Shown one piece after another: positions 6,598 to 16,117 of a stretch of 64,000 nt of DNA. The notes under the pieces were generated by a model. That model was given only the letters and a program-made list of their open reading frames with translations, made no database searches and was not told the origin of the DNA. The first letter of the stretch is position 1. Each line of letters starts with the position of its first letter. Made by a program: the position numbers and the translations under genes. Origin of the DNA: an uncultured Ruminococcus sp. (lineage in GTDB: Bacteria > Bacillota > Clostridia > Oscillospirales > Ruminococcaceae); the NCBI GenBank assembly GCA_944388405.1, contig CALXIQ010000004.1:85055-149054 (forward strand), in the 5' to 3' direction.

Positions 6598-9570
6598 TTA
6601 ATCCTCGCCTAGCTTCAGAGCCTGAGAAATCTTTATCTTTGAAATAAGCCGTCCCAGAACTATAAAGCCTACCAAAAGCATTGCGGCGATAACGATATAA
6701 AGCTTTATGTAATCGCTCCTCAGCGGTATAACCGCAAAGCCGGGAACACGCTCCGCTGCATCGTAAAGGGTCTGGAACAGGGGAACAAACAAATCGCTGG
6801 CTATTCCACCGATAAATATTGCAGCAAAAATCGAAACTCCCGAAACAAGTATCTGCTCGTAGATAATCATTGCAATTACTCCGCCGTAGCTCATACCCAT
6901 AGCTCTCAGTATTCCAAACTGGAGGGTGCGGCTCTTTATGGAGAGTATCCAGTAGATAAGGAAGCCGATAATGCACATTATCATTATTATTATAAATCCA
7001 AGGGTAAGTGCGCCGTTCATGCCTTGAAGCATGGGGTCGTTTTTCTCGGTGATTATATTCTGACTTGCCACGTTGAGCATGGTGGGAGCAATGTCGCTTT
7101 CCTCGATGGAGTTGTAGAACTCCTCGGTGGTGGTATCATCATCCAGGTCAATCCAAACCTGATACGGCTCAACTGTGGTCTGAACCCGAACATAGTCAAA
7201 ATTCATCACGGCAAAATCCTTGTAGTTGCCATCCTCGTCGGTTTCGTATGGATTCATTGAGGGCCAGTAATCTACAAACGCAAGTATGGTGGCTTCAAAT
7301 GCCTGATTAGAACCCCAGGAGCAGTTTACGGTATCTCCCAGCTCAAGTCCGTAATCATCTCTGAAAGAAGTTGAAAGGATAACGCCCGAGTTGTATTCGG
7401 CAAGAGCGTTGAGATACTCGTTGATGTGAACGGGAAGAAGTCTGTCCGCAAACCAGCATACCTGAGAAAACTCGCCGGGAATAACCGTCATCAGCTTGAC
7501 GTTATCGGTATGGTCGCTGGCACGGCTTGCATCCTGATAATCCTGCATATAGTCCTCGGGCTCTCTTTCCTCGTCCTCAGCAGAATCGTCCACAACATTC
7601 ATTTTGCTGCTTTGGATTGTAACCTCGTCCTTGATAAACACCTTGGTGGCAGCGTTTACGCCTGCAAGATTTTCAAACCGCTCGAACACAGGCTCCTCGT
7701 ACTGAATAACCTCTTCGCTGTCGGAGGTATCCTCCTGAGTTTCCTCTGTTTCCGTGGTGGGAATAACCGCTCCCGAAGGTGAAACCGTCTGAGTAGAAAC
7801 GGTAACCTCGCTGCTTTCCCATTCCTCAGCCATTGTAACGTCTGCGCCGATAGCGTATGAAACCCGCTCTTCGGCGTTTCGGTTCAGCGCTCTTGCGGTG
7901 TTGGCAAAGAAAATGCCCAGCGCAACGGTAAGTATGAGGAATATCATAAGAAAGCGCTCTCTGCCGTTGGCGCAGGTGCCTATATTATTAAGGGAAACAT
8001 ACGCTGATGGCGACCAGAAGCGTTTGCCTATTCTTGATACAAGCCTTATCAGCGCAGGGTAAATTCTTATAAAAAACATACCCAGACCTAAAATAAAGGC
8101 AGTTGAGGCAATAAACATAAGCGGATTTACGGTAGCGGTGGTATCGGTAAGTCCCTCGTCTATCAGAGCCTGCTGCTGGTTGTTGTAAAAATACAGCCAT
8201 GCCACCGAACCTCCCACAAGGATAAAGTCAAGGCAAAGTTTTTCCCAGAGAGGGAATCTGCGCTTTTTGGCTTTGGACTGCTTGTGCTCAACTATAGAGG
8301 TTTTGGTTGCAGGAACAATAGGAACCATCGTAGTGATAAAGAACACTATCACCGCAATGCCTGCATAGAGGAATGCGTCCCTGGTCATTGAAATGGGAAG
8401 GGAAGTTCTGTTTACAAACTCAAGGAATCCGTTTGAAGCACCCAGCACTCTGCAAAGCCCCATTCCCGCAAAAGGACCTACAATCGCCGTTATGATGCCA
8501 AGAAACAGCGATTCCATGGCATATATAAGCATAATCTGCAGCCTACTTGCGCCACGGCTTTTGAATACTGCAATCTCGTTCTTTTCCTGCTCAACGTTAA
8601 GCTGCGAAACCATAAACAGATACACCAGAATCATCATTATAACAGGTATCTGAATCAGCCAGAGAATAAGCCTGAGCCTTGAAGCTCTTTCGCCGTAATC
8701 CTCAAGAATGGAAGCCGCAGGCAGGTTGAAGGTAATTCCGTTGTCGCTGTATACAAGGGACTGAGCGTCGGTTTTTTCAAGCATGGAGGAGATATTGTTC
8801 ATATCCATGTTCTGATAATCCATCGTATACCGCTGGTTAAAGCAGCTGATGTTTACTGCACCGGTATCAAGTACGTTGCTGTAAAGCAGGTCGTAGTCCA
8901 TAAACATGGTGTTGATGTATTCGCTGTCAATCCCCTCAGACCAGTAGGAGTCATTTTCATCGGCAACGTTGAAAGTTCCGACAATTTCAATTTTTATGGA
9001 CACAACAGGGTCGAAAAGATTTGCGATTTCATAGACCGTTCCGGTAACAAGTCCCGTTACCTGAAGGGCGCGCTCGGTGGTAATAACCTCGTAAACTCCG
9101 TCGTCGCGCTGACCTCTTTCGTACATTCTGCCGGAGGTAATTGTAATGTGATCCTCGATACCCGTCATTCCCCCCAGAGTTATCTGAGCTGCCGATTCGC
9201 CGGTTCCAACGTCAATTGAGGTAACATAAAGATATTCGTCGGATATGTATTTTTTCTCAGTAAGGGCAGGGCAGTCAAGGTCGTTGTAGGATTCGGTGAC
9301 AAGTGCTGAAACCCTGTCTATCTCCTGTCGCTGACCTTCACCCGACAAACTCAGGTCAAGATAATAAGAGGTGTTATAAATGCCGGGATAAATATCGTTT
9401 TCAAGCTGAAACTCCTCCAGATCCTTCACAAGCATACGCTGGAGCGAGGCGTTCATGTATATCGGGATAGTGCTCATCATAGCGCTTGCCATTATAAAGC
9501 CAATCAGCAGGCACAGCACCATCCATTTAGTGTTACGCATTTTGCGAAAAAGCAAAGTAAACATCTGCAA
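6598..9570 (-). CDS. Large FtsX/MacB-type ABC transporter permease
   Basis: A 990-residue membrane protein of the FtsX-like permease class. It has an N-terminal membrane anchor (about 18-40), a large extracytoplasmic domain (about 45-295), a three-helix FtsX block (about 300-425), another helix (about 450), and a second cluster near 485-575. A second acidic extracytoplasmic domain (about 590-850) precedes a final three-helix FtsX block ending in SKIKISQALKLGED. This is a duplicated-FtsX layout like many lipoprotein or peptide exporters. It lies 31 bases downstream of a lipoprotein adaptor gene and probably shares its transcript. Unusually, no ATP-binding subunit gene lies in this operon or nearby. 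The substrate is unknown. Confidence 0.88.
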   Translation of the reverse strand: MQMFTLLFRKMRNTKWMVLCLLIGFIMASAMMSTIPIYMNASLQRMLVKDLEEFQLENDIYPGIYNTSYYLDLSLSGEGQRQEIDRVSALVTESYNDLDCPALTEKKYISDEYLYVTSIDVGTGESAAQITLGGMTGIEDHITITSGRMYERGQRDDGVYEVITTERALQVTGLVTGTVYEIANLFDPVVSIKIEIVGTFNVADENDSYWSEGIDSEYINTMFMDYDLLYSNVLDTGAVNISCFNQRYTMDYQNMDMNNISSMLEKTDAQSLVYSDNGITFNLPAASILEDYGERASRLRLILWLIQIPVIMMILVYLFMVSQLNVEQEKNEIAVFKSRGASRLQIMLIYAMESLFLGIITAIVGPFAGMGLCRVLGASNGFLEFVNRTSLPISMTRDAFLYAGIAVIVFFITTMVPIVPATKTSIVEHKQSKAKKRRFPLWEKLCLDFILVGGSVAWLYFYNNQQQALIDEGLTDTTATVNPLMFIASTAFILGLGMFFIRIYPALIRLVSRIGKRFWSPSAYVSLNNIGTCANGRERFLMIFLILTVALGIFFANTARALNRNAEERVSYAIGADVTMAEEWESSEVTVSTQTVSPSGAVIPTTETEETQEDTSDSEEVIQYEEPVFERFENLAGVNAATKVFIKDEVTIQSSKMNVVDDSAEDEEREPEDYMQDYQDASRASDHTDNVKLMTVIPGEFSQVCWFADRLLPVHINEYLNALAEYNSGVILSTSFRDDYGLELGDTVNCSWGSNQAFEATILAFVDYWPSMNPYETDEDGNYKDFAVMNFDYVRVQTTVEPYQVWIDLDDDTTTEEFYNSIEESDIAPTMLNVASQNIITEKNDPMLQGMNGALTLGFIIIMIMCIIGFLIYWILSIKSRTLQFGILRAMGMSYGGVIAMIIYEQILVSGVSIFAAIFIGGIASDLFVPLFQTLYDAAERVPGFAVIPLRSDYIKLYIVIAAMLLVGFIVLGRLISKIKISQALKLGED

Positions 9571-9601
9571 TAAATCCTTTCAATAAACTGCTTTTGAGAG
9601 C

Positions 9602-10654
9602 CTATCTCAGAATAAGCTGGTCGCCCTCGTTGATTCCCGAAATTATTTCGGTCTGAGAACCTGTTTCCAGTCCCGTTTCAACATTTACAGCGACCCTTTC
9701 GCCGTCCTGAAGAATATAGACAACTTGTTCTCCGTTGACAGTTTTGATAAGGTTGTTTGATATTACAATTGCATCCTCAACGCGTTCCTGAACAAGAATA
9801 CAGTCGGCAAGCTGACCGACGCAGTCGGTGGGAATTTCGCCGATAAATCTGACGTAAACGGTGTCAGGCTCAAATGTTATGCCTGTGTCGTCAACCTCGT
9901 CGTGGCTTTCCTCCTGCTGGGCCTGATATTCAATAAGCTCGTCGGGGTTCATAAATACCTCGCCTGTATAATAGCTTTCGTCTATGCGTATCTGAACTTC
10001 CGTGCCCATTTCAAAGGGACTGTAGCTTGACGGCTGAATAGCTATGTAAAGCTCTGAGGTATCAATAATCGTAGCAATGGTCTGACCGGTGCTTACATTG
10101 TCGCCCACTCTTACATCAGCCAGTGAGTAAACCGTTCCGTCCACGGGTGAGGTAAGGGTAGCGGCTTCCTTTTGCTCGTAAAGCTGTTCAAGCTCGTGAT
10201 TGATAAGCTCAACTTCAACATAGGCTCTGTCCACTTCCGCCTGAGTTCCACCACCTTCGGCGATAACCTCCACATCAAGCTCAGCCCGTCTGAGATAAAG
10301 CTCTTGCAGTTCAATCTGATAATCAAGCTCCTGAGTGTTAAGGGCGCAGATGGGATCGCCGCTTTCTACCGTGTCGCCGGCATGAACATAAAAGGCGCTT
10401 ATTGTTCCGCCTTGCTTTTCGTATACAAGGTTATACTGATTTGCGGCGGCAATTGTGCCTGTGGCTACAATTCGCTTTTCAAGGTCTTTCCTCTCGGCGG
10501 TAACGGTTGTATACTCAACCTCGCTTGCCATAACGGTGGGAGCAGGTAATACCTCTTCCTCGTCGGGAAGCAGATAGCACCCGGCAGAAATACAGGATAT
10601 TGCCGCAGCCATAGTCAGACAGGCAGCCGTTTTATATATTTTTACAATGTTCAT
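9602..10654 (-). CDS. Lipoprotein efflux adaptor (MFP/HlyD family)
   Basis: A 350-residue periplasmic-adaptor-type protein anchored outside the cell as a lipoprotein. The signal segment ends in the lipobox ISAGC (Cys about 26). It is followed by a beta-barrel/lipoyl half (ATGTIAAANQYNLVYEKQGG, AGDTVESGDPICAL, about 62-100), an alpha-helical hairpin (about 105-150) and the returning lipoyl half (SPVDGTVYSLADVRVGDNVSTGQTIATI, about 157-185). The ATG at 10654 is chosen over the in-frame upstream one because AAGGAG precedes it by 7 bases. It is paired with the FtsX permease just downstream. A third partner, the ATPase, would be expected but is absent from the window. Confidence 0.9.
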   Translation of the reverse strand: MNIVKIYKTAACLTMAAAISCISAGCYLLPDEEEVLPAPTVMASEVEYTTVTAERKDLEKRIVATGTIAAANQYNLVYEKQGGTISAFYVHAGDTVESGDPICALNTQELDYQIELQELYLRRAELDVEVIAEGGGTQAEVDRAYVEVELINHELEQLYEQKEAATLTSPVDGTVYSLADVRVGDNVSTGQTIATIIDTSELYIAIQPSSYSPFEMGTEVQIRIDESYYTGEVFMNPDELIEYQAQQEESHDEVDDTGITFEPDTVYVRFIGEIPTDCVGQLADCILVQERVEDAIVISNNLIKTVNGEQVVYILQDGERVAVNVETGLETGSQTEIISGINEGDQLILR

Positions 10655-10859
10655 AACTACGCTCCTTAAAATCAGACATATTGAAATCAAACATTCATAC
10701 TTCTATTATAACAGAATACGTTTTCTTTTTCTATATATGATTATACAAATTTTCAGCAGTTTTTCTGTTACTATTGACTATATTTCAATTACATTTTAAA
10801 GCTAAGTTTGTAACATCTGTAATTACAATAGGCTGAAACAACGAAAAATAACGAAAATC

Positions 10860-10900
10860 GGATACCTGTGGTTTTCGTTCTAATAAGACCACAGATACCC
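10860..10900 (-). terminator. Terminator-like hairpin after the beta-helix lipoprotein gene
   Basis: A 12-pair stem (GGGTATCTGTGG / CCACAGGTATCC on the minus strand, two G-U pairs) starts 16 bases after the stop of the minus-strand gene ending at 10916. It is followed by an interrupted T-rich tract rather than a clean U run, so termination strength is uncertain. Confidence 0.5.
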
Positions 10901-10915
10901 GCTGCTTAATTTTCA

Positions 10916-12808
10916 TCAGAATCTGCTGCCCCGATTGCCGCCGAACCCCCATGAAGAAGAACCGTTGGAGGTGCAGATTCCGTCTGTTGTGATATTTTCC
11001 GAAAGACTGCCTGCCATTATCGTGTAGGTTTCGCCGTCTTTGATGTCGGGGGTGCTGAAAACCACCGACTGCCAGTCTTTTTCGGGAGTGTAGGAAAGTA
11101 TTACGTTTCCGCTGCTGTCGGTTATCATAACCTCTGTACCGCCCGAAACGGTTGAACTGAGATTGCAGAGGACGGAATACTGAGTGGAATTGTTTTCGCC
11201 GAAGGTTTCCGCCATTCCGACGCTGCCGAAAGCGGCAATAGTTCCTCCTGTAATCCATGCCGAGCCGTTGTCGCCATAGTCGATTGCGCCGTTTCCGCCG
11301 TTGGTGGGACCGCTTACATAGATTTCTCCGCCCTCTACAACAAGATTTCCGTTGGAGTCAAGTCCGTCGCCGGAGGCGTTGACTGTGAGAGTGCCGCCGC
11401 TTATTGTCAGAAGATATACACTGCCCGAATCGTTGCTGAAGCCGTTCATTCCGGGACGATTGCTGTTTCCCGTGTCGCTTCCGCCGCCTGCGTTAAGACC
11501 GTCATCGCTGGCGGTAACGGAAATATCTCCGCCCGAAATTGTTACCACAGCCCCTTCAAGTCCCTCGTAGCTTTTCTCGATGTTGATTGTTCCGCCGCTG
11601 ATAACAAGATTGCTGTCGGCGTGAACTCCGTCGTCGCCGGATTTTGCGTTTACAGTGCCGCCGGAGATGTTGATGTTTCCGTTGCAGTGAACAGAGTCGT
11701 CGGAGGAATCAAGGATTATTTCTCCGCCCTGTATATTAAGCTCCGAGCCTGCTTTAAGCGCTTTTGCCGACGAGCTTTCATCTGATGTTTCGGCAGAAGC
11801 TGTAGTAAGATATGTCTCCGACTGATTGGAGACGCCTGTTATCTGAGCATTTCCGTTACCGGGAGGTGTCATATTATTGTTCCTTCCGCCCCACAAGCCC
11901 CAGTCGCTGTTGGGCTGACCTTCTGAGGTCATGCTGGCGTTGTCGCTTCCACCGCCTGTGACAATATTAAAACTGCCGTTGTCTATTGATAGAACGCTTT
12001 CAGCTTCGATTCCGTCGGTGCCTGCGGATATATCAAATGTTCCGCCGTTTATATAGATATAGCCTTTGTCCGCCTCTTCGCTGTTGTCCGATTTGAATCC
12101 GTTGGTGCCGCAGTTTACCGTAAAGCTTCCGTCGTTGATTTTAATGCTGTCTTTGCCGTAGATTCCCCCGGAAGCAGAGTTTACGGTGTAACTTCCCCCT
12201 GCGATAACAAGGTCGTCCTTACAGACTATGCCGTGCTTGTAATTTGCCGTTATATCAAGCGAACCCGAACCGTTGAGAGTAAGGTCCGCACGGGAGAATA
12301 TTGCACCGTCCACATTGGAGGTTTCCTCCTCAAGATTATATTGCTCACCGTCGGAAAGATAGTTTTCGCTGCCGCTTTCCAGTGTGATGGTTACCTTGTC
12401 TGCGTCGTCTATAAAAATGGCGGCGTTGTCGGAGCAGGATATATTTACTCCGTTAAAAACCAGTTTGATTTCACTTTCCTTATCGGCGTCAATTATTATC
12501 TGACCGTCGGGGATTGCCCCAGAAAGCAGATATGTTCCGGCGGCTGAGATAATAAGGCTTCCATCAGAAAATTCCGCTCCCGTGCCTGATATTTCTGCGC
12601 TGTCGCCGTTAAGAGTCACAACGCAAGCGGAGCTTTCGTCGTATCCTACGTCAAGGTCGTCTGGGTCAAAACTTGTGTCTATCATGGCTTCGGTAGTGGA
12701 AGCGTTGTTGTCACTTTCCGATTGAGAGTTTTCCGAGCATCCGCCTACCGCCGACAAAACAGTTACTAACGCTGACAGCATAGCGAGACGTTTTTTGATT
12801 TTTTTCAT
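10916..12808 (-). CDS. Carbohydrate-binding beta-helix lipoprotein (Cthe_2159 / DUF4353 family)
   Basis: A 630-residue exported lipoprotein: MKKIKKRLAML leader and lipobox SAVGGC (about 19-24), a Ser/Asp-rich spacer, then a long array of ISGG / INGG / IAGG turns typical of right-handed parallel beta-helices (about 70-560). Family members such as Clostridium thermocellum Cthe_2159 bind acidic polysaccharides. The protein is mostly short repeats of the type [IVL]xGGxxx[IV]xxxxDG[ILV], with a Gly/Asn-rich loop around 275-310. It is the third gene of a set with the DUF4956 membrane protein and the VTC-domain protein upstream. In related genomes a CotH-like kinase is often part of that set; none is visible here. 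An AAGGAGG site precedes the ATG with long spacing. Confidence 0.88.
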   Translation of the reverse strand: MKKIKKRLAMLSALVTVLSAVGGCSENSQSESDNNASTTEAMIDTSFDPDDLDVGYDESSACVVTLNGDSAEISGTGAEFSDGSLIISAAGTYLLSGAIPDGQIIIDADKESEIKLVFNGVNISCSDNAAIFIDDADKVTITLESGSENYLSDGEQYNLEEETSNVDGAIFSRADLTLNGSGSLDITANYKHGIVCKDDLVIAGGSYTVNSASGGIYGKDSIKINDGSFTVNCGTNGFKSDNSEEADKGYIYINGGTFDISAGTDGIEAESVLSIDNGSFNIVTGGGSDNASMTSEGQPNSDWGLWGGRNNNMTPPGNGNAQITGVSNQSETYLTTASAETSDESSSAKALKAGSELNIQGGEIILDSSDDSVHCNGNINISGGTVNAKSGDDGVHADSNLVISGGTINIEKSYEGLEGAVVTISGGDISVTASDDGLNAGGGSDTGNSNRPGMNGFSNDSGSVYLLTISGGTLTVNASGDGLDSNGNLVVEGGEIYVSGPTNGGNGAIDYGDNGSAWITGGTIAAFGSVGMAETFGENNSTQYSVLCNLSSTVSGGTEVMITDSSGNVILSYTPEKDWQSVVFSTPDIKDGETYTIMAGSLSENITTDGICTSNGSSSWGFGGNRGSRF

Positions 12809-12841
12809 TTATATAGTATTGCCTCCTTTTGTCTTTGCAGC

Positions 12842-13528
12842 CTAAAGCTGCTCATAGGGCTGACTTACCGGCTGACCGCATGAAATTTCCAGATTGCCGT
12901 TGCGGCATCTTAGTTCGTCTATCATAGCCTTTTCACCGGCTCCTTTTTTCAGGACTATCTTATATGTCAGTTTGAAAAGACTGCCCATGTTTGTCGTCTT
13001 AACGTTTACAAGTTCGCAGCTTGAGGTGTATTTTTCAAACAGGTCGCTGAACACATCTGTATAGTCAAGGGATTCGGGAATTGTGATGATAAGCTGTTTT
13101 TCACCGATTTTTTCGCCTATGGGAATTAACGAGTATATAATATTCACTACGCACAGTATTGCGGTAAAAACAACTGCAATAATCGCATAGCCTGTGCCCA
13201 TTGCAAGACCTACCGCCATTGCAAGAAAGATGCTGCATATATCTCTGGCGCTTCCCGGCACGGAGCGGAATCTCACCAGATTGAAAGCGCCCATCACCGC
13301 AACTCCTGTGCCTATGTTTCCGTTGACAAGCATTATCACCACCTGAACAATTGCGGGAAGCATTGCAAGAGTTACGGAAAAGCCCTTTGAGACCTTGTTT
13401 TTGTAGCTGAAAACCACAGCGATAACCGCCCCCAGAGCCAGGGATATGAGAGTATACAGAATAAATTCGTTTGTGGACACTCCATCGGCTGTAGTCAGCG
13501 AAGCCGAGGCTGAAATTAAATTATGCAC
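12842..13528 (-). CDS. DUF4956 membrane protein
   Basis: A 228-residue protein with four predicted membrane helices in its first half (about 22-42, 52-70, 75-95, 108-130) and a soluble C-terminal domain (about 145-228). The GNIGTGVAVMGAFNLVRFRSVPGSARDI stretch (about 70-97) is the family hallmark. It overlaps the upstream VTC-domain gene by 8 bases, which supports co-translation. The biochemical role is unknown; the constant partnership with VTC polyphosphate-polymerase-like domains suggests a membrane partner, in analogy to yeast VTC where polyphosphate is made and translocated. That analogy is inference. Confidence 0.88.
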   Translation of the reverse strand: MHNLISASASLTTADGVSTNEFILYTLISLALGAVIAVVFSYKNKVSKGFSVTLAMLPAIVQVVIMLVNGNIGTGVAVMGAFNLVRFRSVPGSARDICSIFLAMAVGLAMGTGYAIIAVVFTAILCVVNIIYSLIPIGEKIGEKQLIITIPESLDYTDVFSDLFEKYTSSCELVNVKTTNMGSLFKLTYKIVLKKGAGEKAMIDELRCRNGNLEISCGQPVSQPYEQL

Positions 13529-14249
13529 AGCAGTTCACCTTGCCTTTCTCATCCTTGTGTTTAAGTTCATTCTGATAAGCCGTTCCGTATTTGGAGAAAG
13601 AGCAGGGATAAAGCTTCAGCTCGTCCAGAATCTCAGTCAGCCACAGCGGAATTGCTTCCGGGATTTTTATCTCCATAATGCGTTGTCCTTCTTTAAGCAG
13701 GCTTTTGCCCCATACCCCCTTGTCAAGCTCTAACGCTTCCTCACGGTAGAGGATGTTGCAGTCAAAGGTGATGCGCAGGTCGGGGTTAGCCTTTACGCAA
13801 AGGGCGGTTCTGTCATAGGAAATATACATAGCAGGCTCAAGGCATTGATAAAACTTCATCGCCCATTCAAGCTCCATCTCAATCTGCTTATTTTTACCTG
13901 TGCCGCCCTGACCTTTCATAAATGCTTTGGCAGTTTGCAGAGGCATATCGGTGCGCCGCTTGTACACAACCCCTTTGTACTTCTTTTTCAGTTCCACAAA
14001 AACGGTATCGTCGGCTTTGGGAACGCCGTAGCTTCTCAGTCTGATTTTTTCTTTATACACCGGCTTTTCCAGAGACGTCCTGATAATCCTGCGGTCGGGG
14101 GTGTCAAAATAAATATTGCAGATGGTGCTTTCAGCGTACTTGTCGGGAATGGTAAATTCCTCAGCTTTCTGCCTGAAAAGCCGGTACTGTTTTTCGTCCA
14201 GCAGATATTTCTTTTCTATCCTTTTGAAAACTTCCTGAAATTCATTCAT
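13521..14249 (-). CDS. VTC-domain (polyphosphate polymerase-like) protein
   Basis: A 242-residue tunnel-fold protein of the VTC/CYTH superfamily. The basic and acidic tunnel residues are spaced as in the family: RIEKKYLL (about 11-18), ICNIYFDTPDRRIIR (about 43-57), EKIRLRSYG (about 67-75), VFVELKKKYKGVVYKRR (about 83-99), EMELEW, RITFDCNI, IMEIKIPEAIP (about 190-200) and KYGTAY (about 222-227). It starts with AAAGGAGG 8 bases upstream and is the first gene of the operon with DUF4956 and the beta-helix lipoprotein. The VTC family makes inorganic polyphosphate from ATP in yeast; the bacterial activity is inferred only. Confidence 0.88.
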   Translation of the reverse strand: MNEFQEVFKRIEKKYLLDEKQYRLFRQKAEEFTIPDKYAESTICNIYFDTPDRRIIRTSLEKPVYKEKIRLRSYGVPKADDTVFVELKKKYKGVVYKRRTDMPLQTAKAFMKGQGGTGKNKQIEMELEWAMKFYQCLEPAMYISYDRTALCVKANPDLRITFDCNILYREEALELDKGVWGKSLLKEGQRIMEIKIPEAIPLWLTEILDELKLYPCSFSKYGTAYQNELKHKDEKGKVNCCA

Positions 14250-14393
14250 ATAAGGCTCCTCCTTTGACGTTGAGATATTGTTAGCTTTACTGTAAGTATA
14301 ACTTGCTTACTTAAATTTTACTTTAGCGTGTAATTAAATTTTACTTAAAATTGCCGCAAAAAAATAAAGAAATGCCGTCTTTACCACCGCATT

Positions 14394-14436
14394 TCTCAAA
14401 AAACAAACCGACAGGCAAATTGCTGCCCGTCGGTCT
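14394..14436 (-). terminator. Terminator of the fakA-like operon
   Basis: On the minus strand ACCGACGGGCAGC / TTGCCTGTCGGT folds into a stem and is followed by TTTGTTTTTT. It lies 31 bases after the stop of the DAK2 gene. Confidence 0.85.
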
Positions 14437-14466
14437 GACTTTATGCTGTATGAGTTTAAATAACAA

Positions 14467-16098
14467 TTACTCTACGGAGATTATATAATAATACACAGGC
14501 TGTCCGCCGTTTATAAGATTTACGTCGATGTTCTGATATTTTGAGGAAAGCTGACTGCAAAGGGCTTCCGCCGCTTCGTCGGAAACGTCTGCGCCGTAGA
14601 GAATTGTGATATATGAACTGTCGCCCTTCACAAGCCGCTTTGTAAGCTTGTACGCCGCCTTTGCAACGTCCTTGTCCACAAAAGCCAGCTTGCCGTTGTC
14701 AAGACAAAGTATCTCGCCCTGCTTAATCTGATGTCCCTCGTAATCGGAATCCCTTGCGGCAAAGGTTACCTGACCGGTTGAAACCTGCTCCAGCGCCCTG
14801 GTCATCTCGAGGCGGTTGGTGTTGAAATCATTGTCGGGGTCGAAGGCGAGCATTGCACTCATTCCCTGGGGAATTGTTCTGGTCTGGAGTACGCACACCC
14901 TTCGGTCGGCAAGCTTTACAGCCTGCTCCGCCGCCATAATGATATTTTTGTTGTTGGGCAGCACGAAAACCGTTTCGGCAGGACAGGACATTATCGCCGC
15001 AAGAATATCCTCGGTGGAGGGATTCATCGTCTGACCGCCTCTCACAATGCAGTCAACGCCGCTGTCCTTGAACATAGCCTCGATTCCGCTGCCTGCGGCC
15101 ACCGCCACAAAGCCGTATTTCTTTTCCGGCTTTGCAGGGGTGAATTCCTGCGCCGATTCCTTCTGCTTTTGCTCATGCTGCATTTTCATGTTCTCAACCT
15201 TGGGCAGATTGATATATCCAAACTCCAGACCCTTCTGAATTGCAAGACCCGGGTCGTTAGTGTGAACGTGAACCTTTATTATCTCATCGTCGTCAACCAC
15301 CACAACGCAGTCGCCTATGGTTTCAAGGTATGCCCTCAGTTTTGAAGGGTCGTCGCAGTCTTTGGCTTTGGTTATAAGCATTTCGGTGCAGTAGGTGAAG
15401 TGAATTTCCTCGTCAAACTGTCCCACAGTGTCTGCGAAGGTGTCTATTGTGACCTTCTTTGAAGAGGGCTTTTCGGCCTTGACTATTTCGCTGCCGTGAA
15501 AAACATCTTTCATCGCTTCAAAAATTATCAGCAGACCCATTCCACCTGCGTCCACAACCCCTGCCTTTGCCAGTGCGGGAAGCAGTTTGGGTGTTTCGTC
15601 AAGGGAAAGCTTAGCCTGACGGCACACCTCGTCCCATATCATCAGCGGGTCGTTGGAGGAAAGGGAAAGGGCCCTTGCCTTTTCCGCCGCTTCTCTCGCA
15701 ACAGTAAGTATTGTGCCTTCGGTGGGCTTCATAACCGACTTGTATGCGCCGTCAACACCCGTTTCCAGAGCTCTTACCATATGCTCGCTGTCCATTGCCT
15801 CCTGACCGTCAAGAGCCTTTGAAAAGCCTCGGAAAATAAGGGACAGAATAACGCCCGAATTTCCTCTTGCGCCTCTAAGCATGGCGGCTGCGGCGTTTTT
15901 TGCAACGTCGCACACCCTTACGTCGTCCTTCATATTTTTAAGCTCCGCCAGAGCGTTGCCCATAGTCATTGACATATTTGTACCCGTATCACCGTCGGGA
16001 ACGGGAAAAACATTCAGCTCGTCAACCGACTTTTTCTTGTTTGCAATGCTGTTGGCGGCGCTGATAAGAGCGTCCCTAAGTGTTTTTCCACTTATCAC
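14467..16098 (-). CDS. fakA: DAK2-domain kinase, YloV/FakA-like (fatty acid kinase catalytic subunit)
   Basis: A 543-residue cytoplasmic protein with an N-terminal DhaL-type nucleotide-binding domain: ELNVFPVPDGDTGTNMSMT (about 26-44) with the Asp residues that bind Mg-ADP, ARGNSGVILSLIFRGF (about 76-91) and DAGGMGLL (about 183-190). A middle domain and a C-terminal DAK1-like domain follow. FakA homologues phosphorylate exogenous fatty acids held by a FakB (DegV) carrier; no DegV gene is seen in the window. It lies 19 bases downstream of the Asp23/YloU gene, the arrangement known from yloU-yloV in Bacillus. The specific activity is by family inference. Confidence 0.9.
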   Translation of the reverse strand: MISGKTLRDALISAANSIANKKKSVDELNVFPVPDGDTGTNMSMTMGNALAELKNMKDDVRVCDVAKNAAAAMLRGARGNSGVILSLIFRGFSKALDGQEAMDSEHMVRALETGVDGAYKSVMKPTEGTILTVAREAAEKARALSLSSNDPLMIWDEVCRQAKLSLDETPKLLPALAKAGVVDAGGMGLLIIFEAMKDVFHGSEIVKAEKPSSKKVTIDTFADTVGQFDEEIHFTYCTEMLITKAKDCDDPSKLRAYLETIGDCVVVVDDDEIIKVHVHTNDPGLAIQKGLEFGYINLPKVENMKMQHEQKQKESAQEFTPAKPEKKYGFVAVAAGSGIEAMFKDSGVDCIVRGGQTMNPSTEDILAAIMSCPAETVFVLPNNKNIIMAAEQAVKLADRRVCVLQTRTIPQGMSAMLAFDPDNDFNTNRLEMTRALEQVSTGQVTFAARDSDYEGHQIKQGEILCLDNGKLAFVDKDVAKAAYKLTKRLVKGDSSYITILYGADVSDEAAEALCSQLSSKYQNIDVNLINGGQPVYYYIISVE

Positions 16099-16117
16099 CG
16101 GAAAATCCCCCTATTAA

